Below are positions 46,785-58,523 of a DNA stretch of 64,000 bases, in pieces. The translations under genes and the position numbers were made by a program. Position 1 is the stretch's first letter. Every line of letters starts with the position of its first letter. Under the pieces are notes generated by a model. It searched no databases. It worked only from the letters and a program-made list of their open reading frames with translations, and was not told the origin of the DNA. The DNA comes from Chrysemys picta bellii (taxonomy: Eukaryota; Chordata; Testudines; Emydidae), in NCBI RefSeq assembly GCF_011386835.1, contig NC_088794.1:69326434-69390433 (forward strand). Reading direction: 5' to 3'.

Positions 46785-48612
46785 GTCCCCAAGTCCTATT
46801 TTTGGGCATCACTGCAATCCACAAAATTCCTGCTCAGCTCCACCTAATCCTGTAGGAACCTCTGTTGTTACCTCTGACCATGCATATTGCAGTCTTACTC
46901 TGAGCACCCAGAGGCCTATCTACCATGTAATCCCAGAGCAATTCGCAAACCTGGGAAGGCAGCTGTTTGGCTACCTAAATCCTGTGCAGAGGTCTAGTAG
47001 GTGTGCTTAGAGGCCATCCCTGACTGTTCTGTGGAGTTAGGTGGCAGCTGTTTGGCTACCTAAATCCTGTGCAGAGGTCTAGTAGGTGTGCTTAGAGGCC
47101 ATCCCTGACTGTTCTGTGGAGTTAGGTGGCCTCTGAGCACACCTATCAGAGTGGGCCCCACACATAAGTTGGGAGACAAAACTCCCCCAGTTCACAGCTC
47201 ACAAGCAAAGATAGGTTTCTTCCTGACAAGAGAATGACAGAGTTTAGTCTCTTAGCGGGTCTGCATCTCCCATTTTCTCCCTTAGGAGGTTCCCTGCATA
47301 GCATGTTGCCTTTTGTGGATCATGGTCTAAGGTACCTCTCTCTCCCCATTCATTGTATAGGAGCCTAGGCTCAGGCTTTGTAGATCGCAGTGTCATTTTC
47401 TAGGGGTCCAAAAGTTAGGCAGCAGGATGCTGAGTCTCAACACCTAAATCCCTTCCTGGTTCTGGGCCTTTGTCCCTAACACAATTATTCTTTTTTTTCC
47501 CCCCAAACCAAGTTTTAATTTCCACTGGGTTTATTTGCCAGGTCACCAAATGACTAGACATCTGGAACATTTTGGCATGAGGGCAGCATGCGATGAATGA
47601 AAGAGCATTGAATTGATATTGAAATATCCTCTTACTCTTTTGAAGTGGTTACTAAAGACGTATACCAATCCTTAAGTCTGTCAGTGTTGATTGGCTATTA
47701 TTTATATAGAGACATTCTCTCAATAACAGTTTGCTCTAAGGCCTCAAATTCTGATTTAAAAAAGAACTGAAAGCAATCTTTTACATGCATAGTGATGGTA
47801 ATTTAATAAAGCAGTAAGTGCACCCAATCATTTTTCTCTTTAAGCAATTGTTATTATCTAGAATCAAGAAGCTATGACTAGAAGAGACCTTACAATTCAT
47901 AAAGCCAATCTCCTGTAGCTAGTTCATGTTATTCCCTTACACTATTATTTTGAGAGTGTTAGCTAATCTCTTTTGAAACACTTTCGTTGATAGGAACTCA
48001 GTTACCTCCATTGGCAGCTGTTCTAGTCTCCATGGAAGGTTTTGATTATTTGTATTATTTTACTGGGTTTATTTTTTAATATTAATACAAATAACAAGAA
48101 AAAAATATTAAAAACAAAGTCACTAAAGAAGGCCAAATCACACTTCCACTTGATATTAATAGGTGAATTTTTCCATCTTCAGTATTTCCCAATTTTCGTT
48201 AAACGAAGATGCTACTGGAGGGTTTTCTTTTCTTCCAATGAACTGCAGTAAAACATCTATCAGCAATTAATAAGTGGTCACTATTCTGTAACCCCTATTA
48301 ATATTGGGCCTGATTCAACTTTCAGGCTTTTCACCTACTTTATTTGGAGTTGGATCAAGTTGAATGTTGGATCCAATGAGACTTGGGATCCATAAGTTGT
48401 ACTCACATGAGTTGTCCCATTTACATCAGTCAGACAATCTGCTTGACTAAGGACTACATGTGTACAATGGGAGCAAGTTCAGGCCCTGTATATCTCTGTG
48501 ACGGATGAAGAAAATTAGTCAGTCTTAAATTAGGATGTTTTGGAGGGATGCCATATATGCTATGAAATCTTTAGCTGGTGTAAATAGGCCTAGTGCCATA
48601 GATTTATGTTAA
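46785..48612. other. Intergenic DNA with an 85-bp tandem duplication
   Basis: Apart from the exact duplication at 46958-47127 (separate entry), no gene or named repeat is recognised. The sequence around 46860-47460 has the 'cctaaatcc...ttaggtgg' wording of an old interspersed repeat. Confidence 0.45.
46958..47127. repeat. Perfect tandem duplication, two 85-bp copies
   Basis: 46958-47042 and 47043-47127 read identically by eye over all 85 bases, beginning 'ggcagctgtttggctacc' and ending 'tggagttaggt'. Absence of differences implies a very recent duplication or an assembly duplication. Confidence 0.93.
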
Positions 48613-48800
48613 GTATCAGGGGGTAGCCGTGTTAGTCTGTATCTACAAAAACAACAAGGAGTCTGGTGGCACCTTAAAGACTAACAGATTTATTTGGGCA
48701 TAAGCTTTCGTGGGTAAAAACCTCACTTCTTCAGATGCATCTGAAGAAGTGAGGTTTTTACCCACGAAAGATGCCACCAGACTCCTTGTTGTTTTTATAG
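48613..48800 (-). mobile_element. Penelope-like element tail in fold-back form
   Basis: 48620-48740 is a minus-oriented tail of the same family as 28152 and 57261 ('gtagccgtgttagtctgtatc', 'gactaacagatttatttggg', 'ataagctttcgtggg', 'cttcttcagatgcat'). At about 48740 it turns and repeats itself inverted ('ctgaagaagtgaggttttt', then 'acccacgaaag', then 'atgccaccagactccttg'), with the middle of the inverted arm deleted. No coding capacity. Confidence 0.85.
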
Positions 48801-50790
48801 ATTTATGTTGTTCTCCACTAGTTAAAGATTTGATCTTTTATTCTAATAATTGGAATGGATCTCATTAATGGAGGCCTATAGTCGATGATGAATGATTTCT
48901 ATCAGTATGATAGATTAGATTAGATAGATAGCTTTAAATACTGTATTCCCAGGAATTTAGTGGTACAATCTTTGAGCATGAATGATCCAAAGCAATTCTT
49001 CCATTGACTTCAATGGGCTTTAGATCAGGTCCTTTGTTACTGGGGATGGAAGAATTCACTTTCCCTAATTTCAAACCCATTCTAACATTATGGGTTTGAA
49101 AGTTCAACTCAAAAACTAATGTTAGCATGTTCTCATGCTGCTTGAATGAAAGAGAGTAAAAAGAGCAGAGAAAAAAAATCCTATGGAGAGAAGGGGAGGG
49201 GGAAAATCTATCAACATGCAGATATTGTGACAACCATTAATCCCTATCTGATCAGATACATACACTACTAGTTGATGGACCCTTTTAAATAGAAACTTGA
49301 TTTTGATCTCTCCTACTAACTTCACTAAATTCAAATTCATCCACCTGAACTTTCACATGTGAGATGTATAAATGGACAAAATTTCTTTGAAGATTTTGGA
49401 GTATATTGGAGAAAGCATTTTTTCCCATTGGCTTCATGGTTGAGGACCACCAGGATAAATGAAGAGGAATAGCCTTGTGAAGAGGGCAAGAGTCCAGCTG
49501 GATAGAAATAGAATCCATCACTGCATGGCTTACAAAATTAATTGTAGTCCCTGCAGTTTCCCAGGTCTGGCAAACCTTCCCCCAAACAGTGTATCTATTT
49601 ACAAGAGGAATATTCTAGGGGAAAATATTTTTTTTTAAATGTGAGTTAGTGAACATGATTTGAAATATCATTTAGCAGCTACTGTAGACTCAGTTTGGCA
49701 CCTTAATTCAGTAAGAAATAGATTTAAATGAAACTGATACAAACCAGATTGACATCAATTTAAGAGTGTCCACACAGGGGTTAACTAAATCAATTTTTAA
49801 AACAATTTTAGTTACAATCAAATCACTTTGTAATGGAAACAAGGCATATAGGCTATCTACATAAGAAAGCTTCACTAGTTTAATTTAAAAATTAGATTTT
49901 AAAATGATTTAGTCAAACCAGTATAAAACCCTGTGTGGACATTCTAATCTTGGTTTAAATGGAGCTTATTTTGGTTTAGTTTAAATCCATTAGGAATCAG
50001 GATAAATAAGCCCCTCTTACCCAGGAAAAAGGAGGGTCCGCACAGAGATTTGCACTGGTTTGACTAAAATCACTTTACAAATACAGTGTAAGTTGTCCTG
50101 CAACTTTCTCATATAGACACTACTGCCTCACGGAGTCTGGTCTGCTTAGTACGTTTGTAAGGACGCGGGGCGCACAAGCCCCTGCCAGCTCCAGCCTGTT
50201 CAGTAACTGGCAGACACTCTGACCCCATATCTAGGAAGCCCCTGCAAAGCCGGTGTAGTGTAGTAAATTGCTCTGCATAGGAATGTGCTACTTACGATGT
50301 ACTGAGCATCTGCTGAAGTCACTGACCTTCACGTTGTCCTTATTAACTGTAAGATTCTGCACACTGCTTTTGACAGGGGTTAAAAAGTGGCAAAGGGGGC
50401 GAATCGGAGTAGGGGGGTGGCCAGGGTCTGAGCAGGGGGTGGAAATTTACTGGTCGGGGTGGGTCAAGCAGCTGGAGGCAGCATTAGGAGAGGTGATAAA
50501 TGGCAAAATCAGGAATGAGGGGAGGAGGAGGCAGAGTTAAGCCCAGGAGTGAGTCGCTGGCAGAGGATGACAGAGGGCAAAACCCAGCACAGGCAGGGGC
50601 AGAGCGGGTAGCAGTTACCCCAGTGGGACTGAGACACCAGAGTTTGCAAAAATGGTGGGGGGCAAAGGGACTCTTTTATTTCCCCTCTCACAGACAGCAT
50701 CTCTCAGCATCGGCTTCCCAGGGCTGGGTTCTTAAAGGCACGGGCATCCCAATGCCTAGTCACTGCAGCTCCTCTTTGTCTGATCTAACT
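48801..50790. other. Intergenic DNA with an old inverted-repeat element
   Basis: About 48975-49041 has an old repeat phrase ('ccattgacttcaatgggc'). About 49764-49948 shows inverted ends (separate entry). Frames of up to 99 codons are unsupported. Confidence 0.45.
49764..49948. repeat. Inverted-repeat element, 'AGTGTCCACACAGGG' ends
   Basis: The left 'agagtgtccacacagggg' and right 'ccctgtgtggacattct' are reverse complements with one change. Inside each lie AT-rich 'gttaactaaatca' and 'tgatttagtcaaac' blocks, also inverted. A MITE-like structure; outer limits and target duplication are not resolved. Confidence 0.55.
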
Positions 50791-50796
50791 TATTGA

Positions 50797-51012
50797 GGCT
50801 ATGTCTACACTACAAAGTTCAAAGCACTGCCACGGGTGCCAGTGCTCTTGGTAATCCACCTCGACGAGGGGATTAGCTCTGAGCATTGGGAGCCGAGCCT
50901 ATCCACACTAGCGCTTTAAAGCGCTAAAAACTTGCTGCGCTCCAGGGGGTGATTTTTCACACCCCTGAGCCAGCAAATTAGCGCACTTTAACTTGCCAGT
51001 GTAGATAATCCC
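50797..51012. mobile_element. MITE with 3-bp TGA duplication, 216 bp
   Basis: Flanked by TGA (50794-50796, 51013-51015). Ends are GGCTATGTCTACACTAC and, inverted, GGGATTATCTACACTGGC. An internal 'gcgctttaaagcgct' palindrome lies near 50921. Related by its ends to 46509-46781. Confidence 0.75.
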
Positions 51013-51432
51013 TGAGATTTAATTCAGTGAAACATTTTACATATATCCCCTCAGAAACAAAGAATCCCTTATCACTGTATCTGAATGCAGAGTCTCATAG
51101 CAGTTTCCCAAGTTGTCTTATCTGCTGCTGGGATTCCCTGAATTTTTAATTCTAATTTTTTCTTCTCATTTTTAGAGCAGATGTTTATTCTGTTGGATCA
51201 TCTGACTTCCACTCTGACTGAATTTCTGGCCTAGTGTCAAAACTTTGAGTCAATCCTCCAATGGGGATTGCATTTTTGCAACTGTTATTTTGCCTCTCAG
51301 TCTAGCCCTTAGTGTTTTTCCACATGCCACTGAGTACAACTCGATTCTCAAATATTCAATAAAGGCAGTATACTATCTCCTATAACGTCTTTCTCCCTGG
51401 AAAAAAATCTTTTGTAATTTTTGCAGAAAATT

Positions 51433-51725
51433 AGAACTGCCATCGTGGGTCAGACCAATAGTCTGCCTAATCTAGTATCCTGTTTTGTGACAGCGGCCAA
51501 TGCCAGGTGCTTCTAAGGGAATGATCAGACCAGGCAATGACTCAGTGAACCATCCCATTGTCCACTCCCTGCATCTGGCAGTCAAAGGACGGTTTAGGGA
51601 CATGCAGAGCATGGGCCTGCATCCCTGTTTATCTTGAGTAATAGCCAATGTACTTATCCTGAGGGACTGATCTAATTCTTTGTTTAACCCATTCATAGTT
51701 TTGCCTTTCAAAATATAATGAACAC
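51433..51725 (-). mobile_element. CR1 3' UTR fragment
   Basis: 'atcgtgggtcagaccaatagt', 'gtatcctgttttgtgacagcgg' and 'aatagccaatgtacttatcc' match, with divergence, the 3' part of the CR1 copy at 34406 and belong to the same subfamily. It is short and non-coding. Confidence 0.75.
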
Positions 51726-51888
51726 ACATCTACAACCCCAAGATACCTTTACAACCACAAGAATTCTAAAATCATGAGTTATACACCCTTGAGTCAAGAA
51801 ATTTTAATAAATAAAATAAATAAATGATATCTTTTTTATGTACCTCTTAGTTCCAATGCCTTGAGCCTAAACACCTGAATGAATCTTA

Positions 51889-52182
51889 GCCCTGGTCTAA
51901 GGGGGGGGGGGGAATTGATCCAAGTTACGCAACTTCAGCTACGTGAATAACGTAGCTGAAGTCAACGTACTTAGATCAACTTACCGTGGTGTCTTCACCG
52001 TGGTGAGTCGACTGCTGCCGCTCCCCCGTCGACTCTGCTTGCGCCTCTCATGGCGCTGGAGTACAGAAGTTGATGGGAGAGTGCTTGGGGATCGATATAT
52101 CACGTCTACACTAGACGCAATAAATCGATTCCCGCTGGATCGATCGCTACCCACCAATCCAGTGGTTAGTGAAGACATACCC
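51889..52182. mobile_element. MITE of the three-base-target family, about 294 bp
   Basis: The right end, inverted, is GGGTATGTCTTCACTAACC, followed by TGA; the left end is GCCCTGGTCTAAGGGGG, preceded by TTA, so the duplication is imperfect. A 12-bp G run lies at 51901-51912. The internal 'cttcagctacgtgaataacgtagctgaag' palindrome (about 51931-51961) is shared with 33061 and 45524. Confidence 0.65.
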
Positions 52183-52748
52183 TGAGCCTACCCTCATGCT
52201 GTTCCTGTTACCTCTCCCAAACATTTCATATACCTAAGGCCATATCTACACTTTAAGTGTAGGTTAACTCAAGTTATGTCAACATAGAGTCACTACTGTT
52301 ACTATGTCACTTGTGTGCATGCCTCCTAGACTCCTTGTCTCAGCAGTCAGGGTACTCACCAGAAGTACTTGTATAGATTCAGAGTAAGGTGAACCATGAA
52401 TAGATATCCCACTGTCCACCCACTGTATTTTGGGAAGCTTTGGTTTGGCAGTGTATGCTGGGTACCAAACAAGTCAGACAGAGGTGGTTGTGGCCATGGG
52501 ATCCAACTTCCTATAATGCATTGTTAACCATCCACTAATTTTATATTTATCCCATACATTAATGTATACATAATGTTTACACCTTTTTTTCTAAACCCAC
52601 AAACCTGCCTGGCCCTCCTCACTGTCTGCCATCTCACACAGAATCATGGAGCTTGCATGGCTCTGCACTATTGTCATGAGCGTTTCAACCCAAAGGTGCA
52701 TGCTCCTTTACTATTTGCAGATCAGCAAATATACATGTGGGGTGTGAC
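52183..52748. other. Intergenic DNA, decayed MITE-like wording
   Basis: 'aaggccatatctacactttaag' at about 52237 resembles the ends of the three-base-target MITEs, but no partner end was found. No gene. Confidence 0.4.
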
Positions 52749-52843
52749 ATTATACTCAGTGGTGAGCTGGAGCCAGTTCCACTGGTTCACAAGAACCGGT
52801 TGTTAAAATTAGACGCCAGTGTAGAACTGGCTGTTAAGGGGCG

Positions 52844-54525
52844 GGCGAATGGGCAAACAACTCTGGTCCGCAGGCTACATCCGGCCCGCGGGACCGTCCT
52901 GTCCCCCACCTGAGCTCCCAGGAGTCCCAGCTGTGGAGGCCGAGACTCCCCTGGCCCCTCCTCCGCTCCCTCCCCACCCGCACAGCTGCAGCGTGCCGAG
53001 CCGCCGGCAGCTGGGCAGTTCAGCTCCCGAGTCCTGCTGCTTTGAGCAGCCGCTGGCAAGGTCGGGGGGGAGGGGAGCTGCGAGCTTCAGGGCCGCCCAG
53101 AGGGCGGGGGGGGGAAAGTGGGGCAATTTGCCCCAGGCCCCGGGCCCTGCAGGGGCCTCCGGCCCCATGAGGATGTCTCCAGAGCGGAGCTCCTCCCACT
53201 CAGAGTCAGCGGGCCGAGCGGCAGGAGCTCAGCAACACTCCAACGTTTTGTCGGGTGTAAGAAAAACATCAACAGCTACCTTGCAATTATTCCGAGGGGA
53301 GGGGGGAAGAAAGCTAGAGGGGACAGACAGGCAGCCTAAAGAGCCAAATCTGCTTGCAAGCTTTCTAATTAAATAGTGTCACTTCCCTCCACTGGTTACT
53401 TGGGAGGTAGGCGGCTGTTGGGAGAAAGTTGTATATTTTTGCAATTTAAAAAAATATATAATTTCCATTATAGGGACAATGTTTTAGAATTGTTGGTCTT
53501 GAGTATTTTAATAATTATATGTTATGAGGAAAACTGTGGTCAGTGCTTTACTAAAAATATAATAGGGTGCTTGCTTTTTTCTATTCCGGTGGCTGTTAAA
53601 GGGGGTGCAGGAGGGGAAATGTCCCTCCACTATCCTGCAGCTGCAGCCCTGTTTCACCTACTCAGAAAAAGCTCTATCAGAACTTACATCAAACCCTAAA
53701 CTCAGTGTGAACATGTAGGGTTTTGTTTTGTCCAGTGGGCCATTTTAAAACATAAATTATAAGATTATTTTTCTCCCTTGTATCAATCACTGAACTGTTC
53801 TTCACCGATCCCTGATAAGCCCCTGATCCAGTCTTCTGACCCCACAAATCGTCACGGTTTGGCTCATTACTGGACTTATTTTCCCCAGGAACACTTGATT
53901 AATACACTTTTAACACAGCCAGACTTTCTTGTACTATAGAGTTGCAAGCTCCTATAACCCTTTCCTCAACCTTTTAGCCCCCACTGAATAAAGGAACTAC
54001 CCAACCCGAGTAAAGATGGGTAAGAGTGGGCTCAGAGGTGCTAATACCCAAAAAGCTGGGATTTAAAACTCGCAGCCCTAGTCTTCCACCCCTCCCCCAC
54101 TCATCTAGCAATTGTTTGATTAAATTAGACTCCACTTGATAAAAACAATAGTTCATTAACTCTTCCCTCCTCCTCCTCGGGTGTGTTGTGAAATGGTGAC
54201 ATCCTCTCCCTTGACCTCCGTCTCCCATTCTGTCTTTCCATCCCCCTGAAAAATGATTCTACAGCTCTGATTGAATTTTATTCCTTCCTGACTTGGCCAG
54301 CTTTTATGGCACGAGACACCATCAATCGTGACTGAAGTGCCGCCGAAGACCGGGAGCGCCGCTGGGTGAGTAAAAATTAAAAAGGCGCCTCTAGCCAAGG
54401 AAGGGATTCTCACTGGGCGCAGGGCCCTCTTAGGCGCAGGGCCCGATTCGGGGGAAATCGGTGGAATCGGCCTAAAGCCAGCCCTGCCAATGTGGCCCTC
54501 GGGCCAAAAAGTTTGCCCACCCCGG
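52844..54525. mobile_element. Nested GC-rich non-autonomous hAT remnants
   Basis: The left edge has 'gggcaaac' then 'ctacatccggcccgcggg'; the right edge has 'gggccaaaaagtttgcccacccc', so the two ends form inverted 'tgggcaaac' plus 'ggcccg' arms typical of Charlie-like MITEs. Inside, 53088 begins CAGGGCCGCCCAGAGG (as in 25369 and 61287), and the stretch ending at 54486 (GGCCTAAAGCCAGCCCTG) is another CAG-type end. Duplications could not be identified, so the exact nesting is unresolved. Frames of up to 175 codons here are chance frames in GC-rich DNA. Confidence 0.55.
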
Positions 54526-54624
54526 TCTAGTTTATTATTTTATTAACAGTGTCACACTTGCCTCATTTGTTATATTGATATGCGCATGTGAGTCAAATGT
54601 CTTCGCTGCCAAAGTTCATCCTGT

Positions 54625-54657
54625 TGAGAGAGAGAGAGAGATAGAGAGAGAGAGAGA
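54625..54657. repeat. (GA)n microsatellite
   Basis: About 16 GA units with one T interruption, inside the nested hAT element and upstream of its transposase. Confidence 0.95.
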
Positions 54658-54865
54658 CAGCGTCTTGTTTCTTGTGTTAATTAATCGAAGTTGCACTTGC
54701 CTCGTTCGTGCACTTGCGCAACTGTTTTCTATACAATTCAACACGACCAGTCATAGTCAGTCTGTTTGTTTCTAGTAAATTGTGTGTGATATTTCGGCGT
54801 GTAATACTAACTGGACTGTTATTCAAAGATTAAAGTTTTCTATTCAATATTATTTACCCTTCATA

Positions 54866-57042
54866 ATGAAACACCAGAGAAGCATTAGTGATTGGTTTTC
54901 CAGTAAAATAAGAATCATTAGTCAGTAGTTCTAGTAGTGAAAATAATGATTTAAATACTGAAAATGCCGATGACAATTTTGGTGATGAAAATATCTTAAA
55001 TGTTGAATCATCTGAAAATGTGTCCGCAATGGAAAAGGATTTACATGATTGTGAAAATGTAGTACCCGATTGTTGGACTTCTGAGCAGACACAATATTTA
55101 TTAAGGAAATATAATGGCTTGATAATTGAAGGCAAAAAACTTGGCTGTTCCCACTGTGCAAAGATGTCACATTTGGGGGTCCTTGGAGGAAAAGTGTACT
55201 ATTAAAGCATTTGGAACTGAAAAAAGTTCAGCAAGCTTCATTAAGAAAAAAAAATGAAGGAACATTTCGAATCAAGTTCTCATTTGAGAGTTATAAATAT
55301 TTTAAATGAATCTAAAAAAGACCCTCTCACTACAGTGATTGATAAACTTACTGAAAAAAATATTGCAATAACCAGCAAAATTTTCAACATTGTTTACAGC
55401 TTAGTAAAAAGAAACCGACCAATGTCAGATATGGAGGATGAAGTAGAGCTACAAATTAAGAATGAACTGATTTAGGGAACTGCCTACATTCTCGATTTTT
55501 GGCCATCAGAATTGTAGAACATATTGCTAAATTAATGAGAAAACAATTTTTTAGTAAAATCATCGAAAACGATTCAAAGATTTGTATTATTATTGATGAA
55601 GCTTCTACAATTTCAAGTAAAACTGTGCTTGTAATTCTTCTAAAATGTGAATTACAAGATTCGTCACCAACAATTTTTCTCAATTTAGTGGAATTAGAAT
55701 CAACAAAAGCAGAAAATATTTATAACGCTTTGAGACATATGTTAACTGATACAGGATTTGACACAGCATATTTAAAGAAAAAATTAATCGGATTTTGTTC
55801 TGATGGTGCGAGCACCATGCTTGGACATAAATCTGGAGTTGCTACAAGACTGATTCAAGATTTTCCAAACATTATAATTTGGCATTGTTTGAATCATCAG
55901 CTACAACTGGCTTTAGATGATGCTATAAATGATATCAAGGAAATAAACCATTTCAAGATTTTTTTGGACAAGATTTATGCAATTTTTCATCAGTCAAATA
56001 AAAGTCAGTTTGAACTTAAACAAGATTCTGAAGAACTGTATATTGAAATAATCAAAATAGGCCGTGTTTTTGGTCCACGATGGGCTTCTTGTAGCCTTAG
56101 AGCTGTCAAAGCGGTCTGGAGAGCTTATCCAGCACTTTATATTTACTTTTCCAAAAATCAGAAATTTTCTGGCATGGCAAAAAGATTGAAAAACAAAGAA
56201 TTTTTAAAAGACTTGGCATTAATGATTGACATTTTGGATGAACTTGCATTATTATCAAATGCACTGCAAGCGAGACAATTGAGTTTAACAAAGGCAGATA
56301 AGCTAATCAAACGAACAATTGTTTTTTTCATACAATTAAAAGATAGTTTTGGTATACACGAAAATAAAATTAATGAAATGATAGCAAGTAATGCTTTTAA
56401 ATGCATAGAGTTTGAAGATAATGTAAGGTTTAAATCATTGCCACGAGACAAAGTAATAGAGTGCATTATTGAAAAAATGAAGGCAAGATCATTAAACAAA
56501 AATCACATTAAATATAAAGAAGATAATTTAGGTCATTCTCATGATACACCTAAAATAGTTGAATTATTCAATGTTATGGATCCCACTTCATGGAATATTG
56601 AAGAAGTCAGGTTACCTTGGAAATCAGGAGAAGAAAAATGCATGAATTAAGTAAATTCATAAAATTTGTAGTTGATTTAAATGATTTTCGTGACTATGTA
56701 GAGAATAACATTCAATCAAAAAATCTTCCTGATCCGGAAACAATAAGGAAAGCAAAGCAAATTATAAACACAATTGCAATTAGTTCTGCAGAAGCAGAAA
56801 GAGCTTTTTTGTTGATGAATATTATTTATAGTGATAAAAGGGTGAATTTAACAATTAAACATATCTCAAGCTTTATGACCATCAATTCGTTGGGAAAACC
56901 ACTAAGTTCCTGGAACCCAATACCATATGTTAAATCATGGATGAGAAGTCATCGATCCACATTAGATACCAGAGTTCTTGTATCCAACACCAAAGATTAT
57001 GGAGAAGATCAAGAAGCCATTTGGAAATTACTACATAATTAG
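54866..57042 (+). pseudogene. hAT transposase, KIAA1586-like, several frameshifts
   Basis: Pieces in different frames make up one transposase. An ATG at 54866 starts KHQRSISDWFSSK, then the frame shifts into an acidic stretch and CWTSEQTQYLLRKY...KLGCSHCAKMSHLG (zinc-binding-like, to 55205). Next are 55254-55475, then the long 55499-56650 frame (383 codons), then 56617-57042. The long frame has IIIDEAST (first catalytic aspartate), FCSDGASTMLG (second), and WHCLNHQLQLAL (the C-x2-H motif). The last frame has ISSAEAERAFLLMN (third catalytic acid) in the hATC dimerisation domain and WNPIPYVKSWMRS. At least four frame changes kill it. Similarity to the host protein KIAA1586 is from recall; KIAA1586 is itself hAT-derived. 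AT-rich codon use differs from the GC-rich insert to its left. Confidence 0.85.
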
Positions 57043-57260
57043 TAATAAATAATGTACTTAAATAGTCTTTAAAATGTTGTTTGTTGTTGCATTGTATACT
57101 TCAACATGACTATAATACTTTTTTTAATAACTTAAGTAGTTCACATGTAATATTTTAATATTGTAATAAACATGTAAAAAATGGGGTTTTTTTATAGTTA
57201 AGTACGACTCCCAATGACTCAATGAATTGCCATATCTTATGGAGAAAGGTACAAAATATA

Positions 57261-57838
57261 GGTTTCAGAGTAGCAGCCGTGTTAGTCTGTATCCGCAAAA
57301 AGAAGAACAGGAGTACTTGTGGCACCTTAGAGAGACTAACAAATTTATTAGAGCATAAGCTTTCGTGGACTACAGCCCACTTCTTCGGATGCATATAGAA
57401 TGGAACATATATTGAGGAGATATATATACACACATACAGAGAGCATAAACAGGTGGGAGTTGTCTTACCAACTCTGAGAGGCCAATTAATTAAGAGAAAA
57501 AAAACTTTTGAAGTGATAATCAAGATAGCCCAGTACAGACAGTTTGATAAGAAGTGTGAGCATACTTACAAGGGGAGATAGATTCAATGTTTGTAATGGC
57601 TCAGCCATTCCCAGTCCTTATTCAAACTGGAGTTGATTGTGTCTAGTTTGCATATCAATTCCAGCTCAGCAGTCTCTCGTTGGAGTCTGTTTTTGAAGTT
57701 TTTCTGTTGTAATATAGCCACCCGCAGGTCTGTCACTGAATGACCAGACAGGTTAAAGTGTTCTCCCACTGGTTTTTGAGTATTTTGATTCCTGATGTCA
57801 GATTTGTGTCCATTAATTCTTTTGCGTAGAGACTGTCC
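57261..57838 (-). mobile_element. 5'-truncated Penelope-like element, 13-bp target duplication
   Basis: A minus-oriented tail of the 28152 family: 'agcagccgtgttagtctgtatc', 'cgtggactacagcccacttc', then the end of the endonuclease frame (GEHFNLPGHSVTDLRVAIL in 57584-57769) and 'gcgtagagactgtccgg'. It is flanked by GGTACAAAATATA at 57248-57260 and 57839-57851; the two G's could belong to the element. It interrupts the nested hAT element and so is younger than that element's insertion. Confidence 0.9.
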
Positions 57839-57934
57839 GGTACAAAATATACTTACTGTGGAACATCCCTTAAATCAGAATTTTGTATAGGGAACCGGTT
57901 GTTAAGATTTTGTCAGCTCATCACTGATTATACT

Positions 57935-58523
57935 CTATATTCTTTATGAAAATATGCTTGATATGGATATGACATAGCTAATATATACTTTATGCAAGAT
58001 GGCTGATGTGGGGTATCATTGCAAAACTTAAGACCTATTGACTGTGTTTATCCAATCTGTATGCATGTAACGTTTGTATCGGAGGCTAGAAATATTGACC
58101 ATGTCTCTGTATTTCAAATGTCCTCTGTTGGAGGAGGCCAGGCAATGTTAGTGGCTTATTGAAGGAATGCACAAACACATAAAGATTACCCCAGGAACTG
58201 TGTGCAATAGAAAACTCTGATAGTGCTATACAATGGGGACTACTTGACCAAGATAAAATACCTCTACACAGTGGGTGCTGTTTGACCCAAGTCACAGCAA
58301 AAGAACCTTCCAGAAAGTGGGGGGAAGAAAGAAAAGGTGGACAATGACCGCCTACAAGAACAACCCGAAACACCTGAGGTACAAAGACTGAATAGTGAGA
58401 AGTGATTGTCCCACAATCTGGATGATGGGAAGACAGACACTTCCACTCAGCTCAGCATACTGAAAACGAGAAGGATCTGACATTATCAACCTTCCTTCCC
58501 CACCCCCCTTCCTTTTTTTACAG
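57935..58523. other. Intergenic DNA, nothing recognised
   Basis: No exon or repeat family assigned; frames of 60-95 codons on - have no domain. Confidence 0.45.

Larger units (their letters stand above)
52757..57926 (+). mobile_element. Large nested autonomous-type hAT element, KIAA1586-like, decayed
   Basis: The ends are CAGTGGTGAGCTGG... and, inverted, CAGTGATGAGCTGAC..., and both share 'aaccggttgttaa' a little further in. They are flanked by exact ATTATACT (52749-52756 and 57927-57934). The element is 5,170 bp because it carries later insertions: GC-rich hAT remnants (about 52844-54525) and a Penelope tail (57261-57838). Without them it would be about 2.9 kb, a normal autonomous hAT length. 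The transposase frame runs on + from 54866. Confidence 0.9.

Noticed and set aside
46958..47127. CRISPR-like or satellite array
   Set aside because: Only two contiguous copies with no spacer; a simple tandem duplication.
52849..53376. 175-codon + frame
   Set aside because: GC-rich nested MITE sequence, no domain.
54625..54657. Possible regulatory GAGA element
   Set aside because: A plain (GA)n microsatellite inside a dead transposon.
52757..57926. Single very long host gene spanning the hAT element
   Set aside because: Exact 8-bp duplication and inverted ends show that it is a transposon carrying insertions.
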